A program made the position numbers and the translations under genes. From Calvatia gigantea (lineage: Eukaryota > Basidiomycota > Agaricomycetes > Agaricales > Lycoperdaceae), in contig JACAAK010000010.1 in assembly GCA_025093985.1 (NCBI GenBank), positions 769,501-833,500 on the forward strand: a DNA stretch of 64,000 bases, given 5' to 3'. Positions 1 to 11,620 of this stretch are shown here, in pieces (the first letter of the stretch is position 1; each line of letters starts with the position of its first letter). Below the pieces are notes generated by a model. It saw only the letters and a program-made list of their open reading frames with translations. It was not told the DNA's origin and made no database searches.

Positions 1-384
1 GAAGAGCATCATTGCTCTCCACCAGTCATCGAACTTGGTGCAGGTGCTGTCAAAAAACCCTGGGTCTGGCACTAGGCCTTTCCCCCTGGATGTTGTTGTG
101 GGTACTACTGCATTGTTGGTCATGTTGAAGTCAGTCTCTGTTTCATCTGAGCTTAATTTGTCTGATTTCTCCTGATGGACTAACTCTTCCTCTGCTAGGT
201 CAAGTTTGTTTAGAAGTTCTGATAATACTTCTTCTTCTGCTGGGTTTACTCCAGGTTCATCATATGTTTCTCCGGTTTCTTCAGGTACTTCAGGGTTCCC
301 TGTTTCTTCTTCATCTGATGTCTCAGATTCATCATCAGTGACTTCGAGATTCAGTTCTCTGTATTCGTCTGGGTTTAAGCTCAT
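1..384 (-). CDS. LTR-retrotransposon gag, N-terminal part, cut by window edge
   Basis: An open frame of 128 codons runs from an ATG at 384 to the left edge without a stop. The first 80 residues are strongly acidic (runs such as ETSDEEETGNPEV). The end reads FDSTCTKFDDWWRAMMLF, the aromatic 'F-x-DWWR' start of the gag domain common in fungal Ty3/gypsy-type elements. It lies just downstream, on the same strand, of an LTR-like sequence (446-854), so it is probably the gag of the element that LTR belongs to. Function inferred: structural capsid protein of a retrotransposon. The rest of the element is outside the window, so intactness cannot be judged. Confidence 0.6.
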   Translation of the reverse strand, partial: MSLNPDEYRELNLEVTDDESETSDEEETGNPEVPEETGETYDEPGVNPAEEEVLSELLNKLDLAEEELVHQEKSDKLSSDETETDFNMTNNAVVPTTTSRGKGLVPDPGFFDSTCTKFDDWWRAMMLF

Positions 385-445
385 ATACTAGCTCCTGGGT
401 TGCTCCTGTTCAGGCCTGTTTCAGCCTACTCCTTGCAAGGTGAGG

Positions 446-854
446 TGGGGACACTTAACCAAATATTATGACCTTAGTCTGAATGAACCTCAGGCTGCAA
501 CTTAGGCTAAGACTTGAGGGCAAGTAAGGGAAAGAGAACAAAAGGTGGTTAAGCATACTGAATACAATAAGTGTATGTATGCTTAAATATAAGGAGTCAT
601 CCAGTTGAATGGATGGGGTAACTACAATGGAACGTCTGGTAAGGCAGGCATAGTAGTTAGTATGAGTCATAACCAGAGATTGCTCAACAGGAATAGGTGA
701 AACAGATGTACTAGTAATGTAGGAATGTAGAGAAGGACAGAGTGTGATGTAATCAGTGAAAATCCATAACAACCCTCTGAAAGTGAAATACTCGAGACCT
801 GTTTCAGCTATAAATAGACTGAACCAACATAGTGGTATGGATCGAGATTCAACA
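446..854 (-). repeat. LTR-like repeat, probable 5' LTR of the 1-384 gag element
   Basis: Read on the minus strand it starts with TGTTGAATCTCGATCC at 854 and contains a TATA-like TATTTATAG. The first ~87 bp (768-854) closely match the start of the copia LTRs at 5826 and 12225. The remainder differs from the copia LTR but resembles 3673-3975 in the opposite orientation. The inner boundary near 446 is approximate because no clear CA end is visible. It interrupts a second gag frame (855-1888), so it appears to be an insertion into an older element. Confidence 0.55.
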
Positions 855-1888
855 ACCATAACAATAGGTCTTCCATAGGCATTGGTAATTCAGCTGGTGT
901 AGTACTGTTCAGACCATAATCTAGCTTTTCCTTCAACCATAAGGCCTAGGATGAATCTGATCTGGTGTTAGTTGTCTGTAAATGCTCAAGGGTTCATTTC
1001 AAGGTAGTTCTTGACTAGCATCCACCAAGTTTTGAATCTTGGTGTTACTTCATTAAAGTTTGGGGGTTTCTGTCTGATTTCCTTTGAGTTCCCATCATTT
1101 CCTACAAATTGAATGGTGGAAGTTCAATGTCTTCATCAGCCTCCTCCTCCAAGCAAGAAAGAGGATGGAGTGGATGGAGCATTGCTAGAACTTTGTGATG
1201 AGGGAGGAGAGGGAGAGGGTGCTCTGCCTCTTTGACCTCTACTGAGGGACCTTCTGCTGGGAGGTCTTCATATTCTAATTCCAAAAATTGGGGTTGATAC
1301 TCCAGAAGGTGGTGGAGGTTGGTTAGGTGGTTGAATGTTTGTTTGAGTTTGAGTTTGAGTTGAAGTAGCCATTGTTTCAGTTTCTGTATGTACTGGTTCT
1401 TGGAACTCAAAACCAGGGATGTCTGGGTATTTGAGGATGTCTGGAGTATATAGAAGGTGATTTCCTTCTCTATTGGAGATGATTGATAGTTCATTTAGAT
1501 GTTCAGGCAACTGGTGGAATGTTTCATTGTCTGAGTCATCTTCAAGGATAGATGGTAAGGTCTGGGGGTTTTCAATTCCAAATTGGGAAGGGGATATGGC
1601 TCTGGACAGGGTTTGTGGTGGTGATTTTTGTGGTGGGCCCTGTTCAGGTGAATTGGGTTGAAAATAGTTGAATTTGCCACTTTGAGATGGCTTAGATAGT
1701 TCTGGTTTGTTTGATTTTCTTGTGGGTGCGGGTAATTTCCATAGTAATTTGGGTTTCTGGAATCTGGTATGTGGGGTATGGTAGATTCTTTCCAAGTATG
1801 GTGCCAAAGGGCCTTCTGATTGGTAGGTATATTGGGGTGGTAGAATAGTAAGTGATTCAAAGGAGTGTTGAGTCAGGGTATGAAACAA
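855..1888 (-). pseudogene. Decayed Ty3/gypsy-type gag, split by the LTR insertion at 854
   Basis: A 206-residue proline/glutamine-rich frame (1888-1268) is followed, after frame changes and stops, by a recognisable gag core between about 1080 and 860. There the minus strand reads FKTWWMLVKNYLEMNP and then GLMVEGKARLWSEQYYT, the usual gypsy gag pattern of a WxxxLxxYLxxNP helix followed by MxGxAxxWxEQYY. The frame stops being gag-like exactly at the LTR boundary (854/855). It is a relic with no intact protein. Confidence 0.55.
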
Positions 1889-2689
1889 TCATTCTAGAGA
1901 GGAAGGAGGGTGCAAAGGACATTTCCCTTTTTGAGACATGGTGGGAGAAAAATAATAGCAGTGACCAGGCCCACTCTACTCAATACTACTAGGTAAAGGC
2001 TTCTCAATGTCAACTGGACAGAGGGATAATTGGCAGAAGCTGGCCATAAGAGTCATATAGAAATGAGAGAAGGGAAGAGGTTATTCTTATGTTATGTGTG
2101 TTACCTACTTCACAACTGAGCCTGGATTATCCTTTACTCAGAGAGGAGGTTCAATGCTATAGTTCATGAGAATATGACAAGTCTCAATGACTTCTGTGCA
2201 GACTTTGGATTGCTCCCTCAAGTAAGAGCTTGCACTTGTCTGAGAAGTCTGAGTTAAGTGTCTCTATGGTCCCCAAGGTTATTAACCTTATAGTAGATAA
2301 GTGAAGATAGGAAGCTTGTTACTAGAATAACCTAAGGTAATACAGATATACTACTTAGAGTTATATACTAGCTACATGTAAGAGATGGGTAATTACATAG
2401 TAAAGGGGTATGAGCCAATGAGAGACTACTACAGGTTAATTGGTAATCTAAGGAGTCGGAGGGAATAAGTAATAAAAGGAAAAGAAAGCAATACAAGTCA
2501 TAAGAAAACAGGAGTCAAGTAAATAGAAGTCCAATGATAGTGTAAACAGAAACATGACTTGGAATGAGTTATAAGAAGGTAGAGTTAGAAATACATATGA
2601 TAAATAATAAAGATAGGACCAGGATATAGGGAAAATGAAACTTCTAAAGAGAAAGTTAATACATTAATAGAGGAATTACAGTTAATCTA
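1889..2689. other. AT-rich stretch without a recognisable gene
   Basis: About 800 bp with very few CpG dinucleotides, short purine-rich runs and no open frame over 60 codons. I see no promoter, RNA gene or terminal repeat. It is probably non-coding remains of old transposons. Confidence 0.5.
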
Positions 2690-3655
2690 TGATAAGTCCA
2701 TGGGTACATTCATAACATTCTCAGTACCAATGCCAACCCCAGAAAATAGTAGAGCCCTCACCTCTAGAGGCATAAGCTTCAACATGGCCACTACTCCATT
2801 ACTAGCCCAAGGGCTACTTGAAGATTTCCTCAAAGAAGTCAATGATGCCACCAACAACAAACTCACCACCATTACTATCCAAAACAAACAACTCAATATC
2901 AACAGACTGATTATACTAGCCATAGCCTGTATCACCTTTGCCAATATATATGGAGGATTTGCCAGTATATTCACCTCTACCAAACAATACATCCCCTCTA
3001 TCTTCTGTACCTGAAACCAGTCATCTCTCAGCCAAGATAAACAAATCTGCATTGATAACCTCCAAAGCTGAATTGACCTGGCTCTGTAAGTATTCAGAGA
3101 TCTAGACATTGCTGAAACTTTCCTAGAACTAGAGAATATAGCTGCCAATCTACTTGGTAGAGATCCCACCTTAGAAGACCCAATCCTCACTTACCTCATT
3201 GAGCATGTCTATACCACTCTCAAAGACCTCCACAAAACAATAGCCACTACTCCCCCAGCCAAAGAACCCATCCAAGTCCCCTTCCCTGTCAATGTTCCTA
3301 TGTTTTCAATTAAAGAAGAAGTCACTGTACTCTAAAGATTCATAAAAATGATCACCCCACCACAAATTGTATCAGTTTTTGTGCCCTCTGCACAGTTCTG
3401 CACCTTACAACCAGGCCAAGAAAAGCACTGACAATACTAGAAGATGATAGTCAAAGCATATTAGGACAACTCCAATATCACCAAGTTTCCCTCCAAAGAC
3501 ATCCCAGTCTCTATCTGCCAAGACAGCTACAGTCACATCCCTGTCTTTTTTGCCCAATCAAACAATAGATATTGTCTTATCAGACCTACCAAGAAAGCCA
3601 TTGCCACCACTATAGTTCATGGAGATTTTGATGAACTTTCTGAGGCATAAAGTCT
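2690..3655 (+). pseudogene. Unrecognised degraded coding remnant
   Basis: Starting at the ATG of 2700, a 104-codon frame (MGTFITFSVPMPTPENSRAL...) is followed by protein-like stretches such as DLDIAETFLELENIAANLLG and EDPILTYLIEHVYTTLKDLH, broken by stops (3012, 3071) and frame changes. Codon use looks AT-biased, like the surrounding repeats. The family is not recognised. Position between LTR-like pieces suggests an internal region of a dead retroelement, but this is inference. Confidence 0.3.
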
Positions 3656-3672
3656 AATTAAGGAGTAATATT

Positions 3673-3975
3673 GTGATTTTACTGTATTTACATCTTCATC
3701 TCCATGCATCATTACCTCATTCTACCTTGATCCTTTATATACCTGTTTCATGCCTATTCTCACCTAGTGATCTCCATTACATGGCTCATACATCAGTGTA
3801 CCATATAACCCAGACATTTCATCATGTATCTCCATCTGTTCAACCAGATGTCTACTTCTATATAAGTGTAGTTACTACCACTGTAATCTGTATGCTTAAC
3901 CATCTTGTGCTTTCCCCTCTGCACTCTCTCAAGTCTTGCCACCTAAGCTGTAACCTGAGTTAACAACTCACAAAG
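3673..3975 (+). repeat. Diverged LTR-like copy, inverted relative to 446-854
   Basis: Its plus strand resembles the reverse complement of 446-854. Shared landmarks include an acctgtttca start, a tgtatgcttaacca stretch near 3893, and a ctcaagtctt stretch near 3928. Many C-to-T type differences separate the two. No target duplication could be recognised. It could be a solo LTR or one end of a rearranged element. Confidence 0.4.
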
Positions 3976-4039
3976 GTTATAATACATGTGGCCACAAAAA
4001 TATCAGTGGGCCCATATTGTTTTTGACAGATTACTAATA

Positions 4040-4620
4040 TAGGTTAACCATATTTTTATAACCAAGGCACTTGAACAAGATGGGTACCAGTATATGGTCA
4101 CCCAATTCTATGATATGGATCATTATATATCAGTGCTCATCTCTTCAAAGAAAAAAGATATAGAGAAGCAACCAGGTATTCATATTATGTCTAGTAATGC
4201 TCATTATATCATTCCACTCTCTCTCCTTCAAGACCCTGAGTTTTTCAAGCCCATATTAGAATTCATTCTCAATTTTTCCTCATTTCACTGGACAAACTCA
4301 ATAAAGCCACCCATGGTTTGGTAAATATCTTGACTCTCAGTAGTCTCATTAGGTCACTAATTACTTTACTTCATGTCTGGTTTGATGCTGTTCTCATAGG
4401 TATATTCCATCCCCCCAGAATAACTTTCTTGATGACAAGATGGTTTATCTTATCAAGGATGTCAACAACACCTACAATATATGCTCTTGGGACATGGGTT
4501 TTCTCTTGATATGCTGCCACACATCACTTTTTCCACTGAGACAGAGCTTGCCTATTCTAGATCTATAGTACCTCAAGATACACACTGCTTTTTGTTGAAT
4601 TTTCCAGTGGTCTAGTGCTT
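4040..4620 (+). pseudogene. HNH-nuclease family gene relic, copy 1
   Basis: The plus strand reads ALEQDGYQYMVTQFYDMDHY, then a stretch ending SNAHYIIPLS, then pieces matching the C-terminal part of copy 2. This is the layout of the basidiomycete HNH_2-type proteins (RDGYxCxVT...D..., then xxAHI, then L-x-P and a C-terminal KLHAA motif). The zinc/metal-binding cysteine expected after DGY is Tyr here, and several stops and frame changes are present. Clearly non-functional. It is paralogous to 12555-13140 and 58861-58962. Confidence 0.5.
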
Positions 4621-4668
4621 GTATATATGGAGAAGAAGACAAGTCTAATTAGTGGCTCTTTGTTCCTT

Positions 4669-5030
4669 TGATAGCAACATTGCAGGCTTGTACAACAAAA
4701 GGTATAAAATTTTATACATATATATTTACAAGAAGGAAAAGCAGTATTCAAGAGGATATTGGTATTTACAACAATCCATTATAAATTGAGCAAAGAATCA
4801 ATGCTGCTTTCCAAAAAAACCTATTATGAATATTCTGGGACAAGGTATGCAGATGACTGAGGAAGGCTCTACAGAGTTGATATGTGAGTCAGTGAAAAAG
4901 AGGGAATAACCTAATTAACCTTACCTTTCAGTTTTTCTTTACTTAACAGTTCACCTTTATCAAAACCAAAAAACAGTGGATCCAAAGAAGTGGCAGCTAG
5001 CTCATTCTGGGGATCATAATATGGCTATGT
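4669..5030 (-). pseudogene. Decayed copy of the MAP-kinase 3' end
   Basis: This segment aligns along its length with 15521-15923, which holds the last two exons, last intron and 3' flank of the MAP kinase. On the minus strand the remains of the FFDFD and SKEEL region, the terminal intron and the post-stop sequence can be followed. The part of the last exon encoding LIYEEV is mostly deleted. Differences are largely C-to-T and G-to-A, with CpG sites lost. The last-intron donor reads GTAAGG here but GCGAGA in the intact gene. It is a fragment without upstream kinase domain. Confidence 0.7.
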
Positions 5031-5412
5031 CATTGGATAAGAAATGAATGAGATAATTCAAGGTGTTTGAAGGATAGATCTGACCCAAAGGATGGGTCTA
5101 ATACCACACATCATGAAATATTGAATAATAATGTCATGTTTGGATGCTTTAAGACCTACAGATGTCAAATCAAGATAAAGATTCTTTTGGCATCTAGGAA
5201 ATATCCTTGTTTGAGCCAGATATATATCCTGCTCAATATATGTGCAACATCATGGACTCACCTATCAAGCTACTTCTCCCCAACCCCTGCAACACCCTCA
5301 GCAAAAAGAAATAGCATGATGCCTATGCTCAATGTCTTGAGATTCAACCTCTCAATACAAATGACACAGACAAGGACCTTATATATGCCCAAATATTGGG
5401 CTACCTTATTCT
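5031..5412. other. Low-CpG spacer left of the copia insertion
   Basis: About 380 bp with one 118-codon frame (5067-5423) that resembles no family I know and runs into the LTR. It continues on the other side of the copia element at 12231, so it was one uninterrupted spacer before the insertion. Confidence 0.4.
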
Positions 5413-5417
5413 CCAAG

Positions 5418-5826
5418 TGTTAAGACGAGTACACCACGGTAGCTTACGCTAGTGGCGGAGGGGAGTCGTACTCACTGGGTTTGTTGAGATGTTGGTTATA
5501 GACCGTAGCTAGTGGATATCTTAGAGGTATGATGGGCAGAAGAGTAGACTGGATTGTCTAAAGAATATACGCATACTACATAGATCTTATATATCTAATG
5601 TCTCTGGTCTGTGCGCCGTTCTACCTAATACAGGTGAGGTCTTATCTGCCAGTAGCATATACAGAGCATACTGCGTACATTGTTCTATTTAATAGACCAT
5701 GACCAGCAACCTAGAGTGCGGTCTAGTACATTGTTCGTTATCTCTCTTCAAGAGTGAAGTACTCAAGAACCCGTTTCAGCTATAAATAGACTGAACCAAC
5801 GTAGTGGTACGGATCGAGATTCAACA
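5418..5826 (-). repeat. Copia 3' LTR (left copy)
   Basis: 409 bp, TGTT...AACA, matching 11817-12225 at every position I compared. On the minus strand it begins TGTTGAATCTCGATCC and carries a TATTTATAG box about 40 bp in, the likely promoter in the 5' copy. Confidence 0.95.
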
Positions 5827-5837
5827 CTCCTCCTCAC
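5827..5837 (-). other. Polypurine tract of the copia element
   Basis: Minus strand GTGAGGAGGAG directly abuts the 3' LTR start. This is where plus-strand DNA synthesis is primed in LTR retrotransposons. Confidence 0.8.
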
Positions 5838-5851
5838 TTGAAGGAGGGAGA

Positions 5852-8800
5852 TTAACATTTCATCGATCGAGCGGCTTTATCCCATGCTTCGATGTCGGAA
5901 CCGAAAATCAATCCTAGTTCTGGGCGGAAGAGGTTTATTTTGGTTATGCCAAGATTCTTTGTAAAGATATCGGCGGGATTGTCTTGTGAGGACACATCAC
6001 CAATAACAATAATACCCTCCTCGACTAATTCTCGCACATAGTGGTAATGAATATCCATGTGCTTCGATCGTTTTTCAACAATGGGATTTTCAGTCCAGAA
6101 TTTGGACCCATCGTTGTCACCGTAGAGAATAGGAGTTGGGTGCTCAATCTTGAGCTCCTCCAGAAGCTGTGACAGCCATTTCACTTGTCGTGAAGCGTCA
6201 GACAGTTCTTTGTATTCTGCCTCAGTGGACGATAGTGAAACCGTCTTTTGTCGCCGCGAAGTCCAAGTGACAGCACCGGACGCGATCATACAAACGTTTC
6301 CCGAAACAGATCGGCGGGTTTCTGTATCTTGAGTCCAGTCCGAGTCACTGAGGCATTCCAGCGTCACTGCGGATTTCCCAGTATCGCCTTCATATTTCAA
6401 TGCATAGTTCCTTGTCATAGACAAGTACTTTAGTACATGAATTCCAGCGCGATAGTGCTCGGGTGCGGGGTTAGCGGCATATTGTGCCAGCTTAACTATG
6501 GCAAAGGCTATGTCGGGCCTAGTACTGATCATCAAGTACATTAAAGATCCAACCAATTGTTGGTACTTTTGACGGAAGGGGTGCGATGCAGTTTCCTTAT
6601 TTGTTACAAATTGGAAGCCAGCTGGTAATGGCGTTTTAGCCGCGGCAGACTGCGGAACCTGGAAGCGCTGCAAGATCTTATCCAGGTATTTCACCTGTTG
6701 GATGAAGATTTGACGCTTGGAGCGATTCCTCGAGATTTTCATCCCAAGGAATTCTTCACAGGGACCATGATCTCTGCATTCCCACTTTTTGGTGAACTTT
6801 CCCTTCAACTCTTTGAGGAGGGGGGAGTCTTTCTTTCCCAAGAAATTCACATCATCAACGTAGACAATGGCTACTACAAGCTCTTTCGTCTTTGGATGTC
6901 TGTGAAAATACACAGCATAGTCGGATTTGCAGCGGGTAAATCCCAGCTCAATCATAGATTGATGCAATTCTTTCCACCACTGGCGACCAGCTTGTTTAAG
7001 GCCGTAAATCGCTCGTCTGAGTCTCCATACTTTTCCTTCCTGCCCGGGAAGTCGAAACCCTTCGGGCTGTTCCATGTATATCTCCTCATCCAGTTTGCCA
7101 TATAAATAGGCTGTTTTTACATCAACGCTGTGCATATCCCAATCATGGATTGCAGCGAGTGCGAAGCTTATGCGCGCGGACTCGTAGCGGACAACTGGTG
7201 AGAAAAGCTCGTTGTAGTCGATGCCTTCAATCTGCGAGAACCCCTTCGCAACTAAGCGAGCTCGCAGGCGGCCATCAGACTTTTCGAGGAATACCCAACG
7301 GTTTTTAACCGTCCTCCTTCCTTTCAGAAGATCTACAAGTTCATATACCCCGCGTTTTTTCAACGCTTCGAGTTCCTCGATACACGCAGCCATCCATTTT
7401 GCCTTAACCAGCTCAGGAAGCTTAAGCATATCATGGAAAGTTTCAGGCTCTCCGTGTGCGGTATTATGTACCGTCTGTATCAAGAAATCGATCAATTTTA
7501 CTCCTCCCTCAGCGACAAGCCTTTCAATGTCCATGTCATTTACATCATGAGATGTTGGATCATTTATTTCAGGCATAGGCGGCAGTTCCGGACGTGGAGG
7601 GAGCTGAAATGGAGGCATATCAAAGGGTTGTGGCGGGTACCGCTCAGCACGAACTCTTTGCCTCACATATTCAGGATGGTTAGTCCTTGCTCTACGCTCA
7701 CGAATTACTTCGTCCGAAGGGGCATTGGCGCGTACGCGCTGCCTTTGCCTCTGCTGCTCTTGTCAGTGAGTCCGATCTATTTCTCTTTCGATTGAAATTG
7801 GACGCCTGTTTTCTCCATATGTATTACCTGGTCTGACAGGAGGCCTGCCTTGTCGTTCAGAACGACGCGGCTCTACCTGATCAGAACCAACAGCGCGACG
7901 TTTGGGAACAGGGATTGGGAATTCCTCGTTCTCGGTATCCCATACATCTCTGTCCACATGCCAATTATCACGTACATCAGGCTCCTCCTCAACGGTCGTT
8001 CCACGCGAAGGTGGCGACTCAGGTGGGGGAACCCAAGGTGGCGTATTGCCAGGTGATGGCCGTCGTGAATCAATGCTGTCTGGCGGAGTAGCATCCCGCC
8101 GGGGTAAAGGAGGTGAAGGCGGAGAATATTTCGGTTTAAATGGTGGAGCAATCGGAGGTAACGGTATTGGATGATCAGGTGGAGGTGGAACAATTCCTGC
8201 GTCATCTGAAGATGGCGGAATAGGTAGTTCATTCTCTAATCCTGGTCTAGGCAGATTTCTCTCTCCTCCGTGATTAGGCCGGTTACTGCTATCCGGCACT
8301 GAATCGGGGCATTTAGGGAAATATCCCTCGTCGAACAAGGCGTTTGGTGATATAAAGATCACATTGCCTGCCGTGTGCCGCATAAAGACGTAATTTTTAC
8401 TGCCTTTGTATCCAAGAAAGATCATTATCTCGGATTTTGCGGACAATTTGTTTGGGCAGATCTCATCAGGTAGATATACGTACGCGCCGCATCCAAACAC
8501 ACGGATATGGGACAAATTTGGCTTTTCCCTCGAATAACACTCAAAAGGTGTCTTCCACTGCAGACGCTGGACTGGTGTGCGATTATATAAATGCACAGCT
8601 GTATTCAACGCAAATTCCCACCACGAGTCAGGTAGACATGCCTGTAGCCTTATAGCTTGGGCTTTCTCGTGTAGGGTGCGGTTCAGTCACTCTGCTCTCC
8701 CATTTTGCTGATGTGCATAGGGAGCAGTGGTCTCGTGGGTAATTCCACACGCCGCGAGTCCTGCCAATAATTTTTCATTGACATATTCTCCTCCATTATC

Positions 8801-11620
8801 GGTGCGAAGTCGTTTGACTCGCATTCCGGAGAGGTTCTCTAACGCGCTGATCAGCTGAATCAGTTTTTCAGAAGCCTCAGACTTCTTTCGAAGGAGGACT
8901 ATATGTGCGTGAGAAGAAAAGTCGTCAAGAAACATCATTGCCCATTTATATTTATGGTAGCTAATGACGGGCAGTTCCAGCAAGTCTGAGTGACATAGCT
9001 CAAAGACTGCAGTGGCTCGCTTGGAGTTAATCGGAAAGGGGTTATTATGCATTTTCCCCTTGGCACAGCCGTCGCAAATGCCTTTCCGAGTAGATGGTGC
9101 GGGAATTGATGCGATGCCCTCAACGTGCTTTGGAAGCTCGGAGAGCGCGCGATCCGAAGGGTGTCCCATTCGACGATGCCAATCGATATAATCAAGTTGG
9201 CGTAACGTCAACGCTACTGGGTTCTCCTTGCTGTTGTGCAAGACATACGTGTGCACCGTATGTACGTTGTTTTTAAACAAACGATGAGGCCAGGCGGATA
9301 ATACAGCGCTTCCTGATTTATCACGGATGGTGGTTCCTTTAACGGTTGCCTCTAAAACGTAGCCATTCCGAAGAATCTGGCCGGAGGACATTAACCGTTC
9401 TGTGATTTCTTTGATGTAAAAGACCGGCGCAATACACGAAGTAGCGCTCATGGACTTTCCCTTGTCTGACACGTCATGCTGAAAAATCACAGACCCTCGT
9501 CCTGTCATTTCATAGATCCGGTTGCCAGCGGCTTGTATAAGCCCGAAATGGCCCATCTTAACCTCTGCGAAATCAGAGAGATAACCGGTGACATGGTACG
9601 ATGCTCCCGAATCAAGGAGCCAGTCTGCGTTATTCACAGAATGTTTATTCCCTTCTTCTCGACACTTTTGGCACTGAGATAAATCACAAATGTGATATGT
9701 GATGATCTGATTAAGATCCTCGTGCTCTTCGTGGAGATCTGACCTTAACTTGTCTGAATACTCGTGATTATTCACGGTATATGTAGCGTTCATCTTACTT
9801 TCCAGCTTAGTTTCACTAGCGGAATAAGCAGAAGGGGAAGCGCCTTGCGCGCGCTTCCAGCATACATTGCAGTTCAAGAAGTCTGTACAGCGGTGTCTAC
9901 GACGAGTCCCTACAGGAGGTGGACAACGTGCTACATCTGCATAGGTGCCCCGCTCTCTTCGGCGGCCACCTGGTCGTCCCAACTCAACCTCGGAATCTCC
10001 AGGGCGTCCCGCTCCGAGGCGGACAGTCCCTGCGTCTGTATCGTTCCGTCCCATCCGTTGATGGGGCTGCACATCATCCTCTGCATCAGAACAAGAATAG
10101 TAGTCAGTTAAAGGTACTGACCCGCACCCTCCGTCGGAACCGTAGTCGGTGTCCGAGTCGTTGTTATCTAAGACCGACTCAAGGACTGACTCGATCTCCT
10201 TCGGTGCCTGCTTCTTCTTGAGCGGCTTGGGCTTCTTGATAATCGCCGGCTTGGTATACACAGGTGCCGGCCATGCAATCTCGTCTTCCTCCCTCGTGAC
10301 GGTGGATGGATTATGATCCACATCCATCTCGTCAAAGCGCTTCCACATCTCCTCCGAACTCTCGCCCGACAATGAAATTGAATCGAGACGTTTGTCCCAA
10401 TTCTTCAACACGGTAACCTTAGCTTTCACTGAAGGTTTGCGACGAGCTTCGGGCTCGGGCGCAGTGATGCGCGACGCAAGCGGAGTGGCATTGCTGCCAG
10501 TGGCGGCAGAGTTGGAGGCAACTGGAGTAGTCTTGGCTCGACGTGTTGCTTCCACAAGGGAACGAGTGGATGGTGGCGGCACAGTTTGTGCCTGCGACAC
10601 GAAGTCCACGTCCTGAATATATCCGGAAGAGGTGGCGGCGTTGCCTTGCGCACCTCCCTCCTTTCCCTTGCCCTTTCCTTTTCCTCGAGGGCGCCAGCGG
10701 CATTTCTTTTCGCCGTCGCCTTCTCCTTCAGATGGCTTTTGCTGCTGCTGCTGCTGCTGCTGGGGCTGCTGGGGCTTTTTAGACCCCGAAGGCTGCTGCT
10801 GACCTTGTGGTCGCTGCCCGCCTTGCTGCTGTCACTGCTGCTGCTGCTGCCCACCTCCTTGTCGTGGAGTAAAGCGCGCTCGTTGCGCGTGGGCGGTCTA
10901 GTTGGAGGCGTAAGCGGCAATAATGCCACTTCGGGCCTTGTCCCACGTCAGCTCGTGGAGCGACGTGTTCGAGGTGAGGAGCGTCTGAGCTACGTGGCTC
11001 AAAGACGGGTGGAGGGAGTGGAGGAGGATCATCGTTTCGATCTCCGGAGCGATGCCACTATCCATGGCGTCAAGCTGTCCGAAGATCTGCTGGAGCTTGC
11101 TCATCTTGAGCGAGGGGTCACCACCGAGAGGGAGCTCAAACGTTATAGCTCGAATGAACTCATTGTAGACCTGAGCTGGTCCAGGAAGGCCGTATTGGCC
11201 CTGCAACTGAGACCAGAGAGCACGAGCATCCCGGGCGGAATGCTTTAACATGCTGTTGGGGAGAGTTGCCTCAATCAACCCAAGGGCACGCATTCGGAGG
11301 TTGTTGGCCATACCAACACTGCGGCGCTCCTCAGCAGTCGCAGGAATTGGAGTTCCTGGTCGTGCGGGACGTGCCGGCGAAGTGCTAGTCGCCGGGGTAG
11401 CAGGGTGCTCAGGCCCATAAGCCTGCTCGTATTGGACTGGCTCGTCCAAGGCTCCAGAGAAATCCCATCCGGTCCAGGAGCAGTCGTTTAAGGAAATGCA
11501 CATGAGTGCAGACCGAAGGCGAAGCGACCAGATAGTGTAGTTCCCCGTCCCAGTAAGGACGGGAAGCTGCCCGCTAGGGGTTTGAACGAAGCCCTGCGGA
11601 GCAGGGGCCGGTTTGGACAT
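5852..11620 (-). pseudogene. Copia gag-pol polyprotein with four in-frame stops
   Basis: One frame from the ATG at 11620 (MSKPAPAPQG; an earlier ATG at 11689 is also in frame) to 5852. Order: copia-type gag to about 10901; glutamine/CAG-rich linker (10740-10855); protease DSGASYHVTG near 9630; integrase zinc site (HRRMGH...CDGC) and catalytic D/D/E regions ending HQQNGRAE at 8690; reverse transcriptase with YVDD near 6860; RNase H with TEAEYKELSDA and a DNPADIFTKNLG end. In-frame stops lie at 10898-10900 (TAG), 10832-10834, 8687-8689 and 7763-7765 (TGA). The three TGA sit where Arg (CGA) fits, the TAG where Gln (CAG) fits. No frameshift was found. No CCHC zinc knuckle is visible in gag. Confidence 0.9.

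Noticed and set aside
455..859. 134-codon minus-strand open frame as a gene
   Set aside because: It coincides with an LTR-like repeat and has no protein-family character.
10740..10855. CAG/CTG repeat as a microsatellite locus
   Set aside because: It lies inside the copia gag frame and encodes the polyglutamine linker, so it is part of the element.
10586..11248. 220-codon plus-strand frame rich in leucine
   Set aside because: Antisense of copia gag and its CAG repeat.
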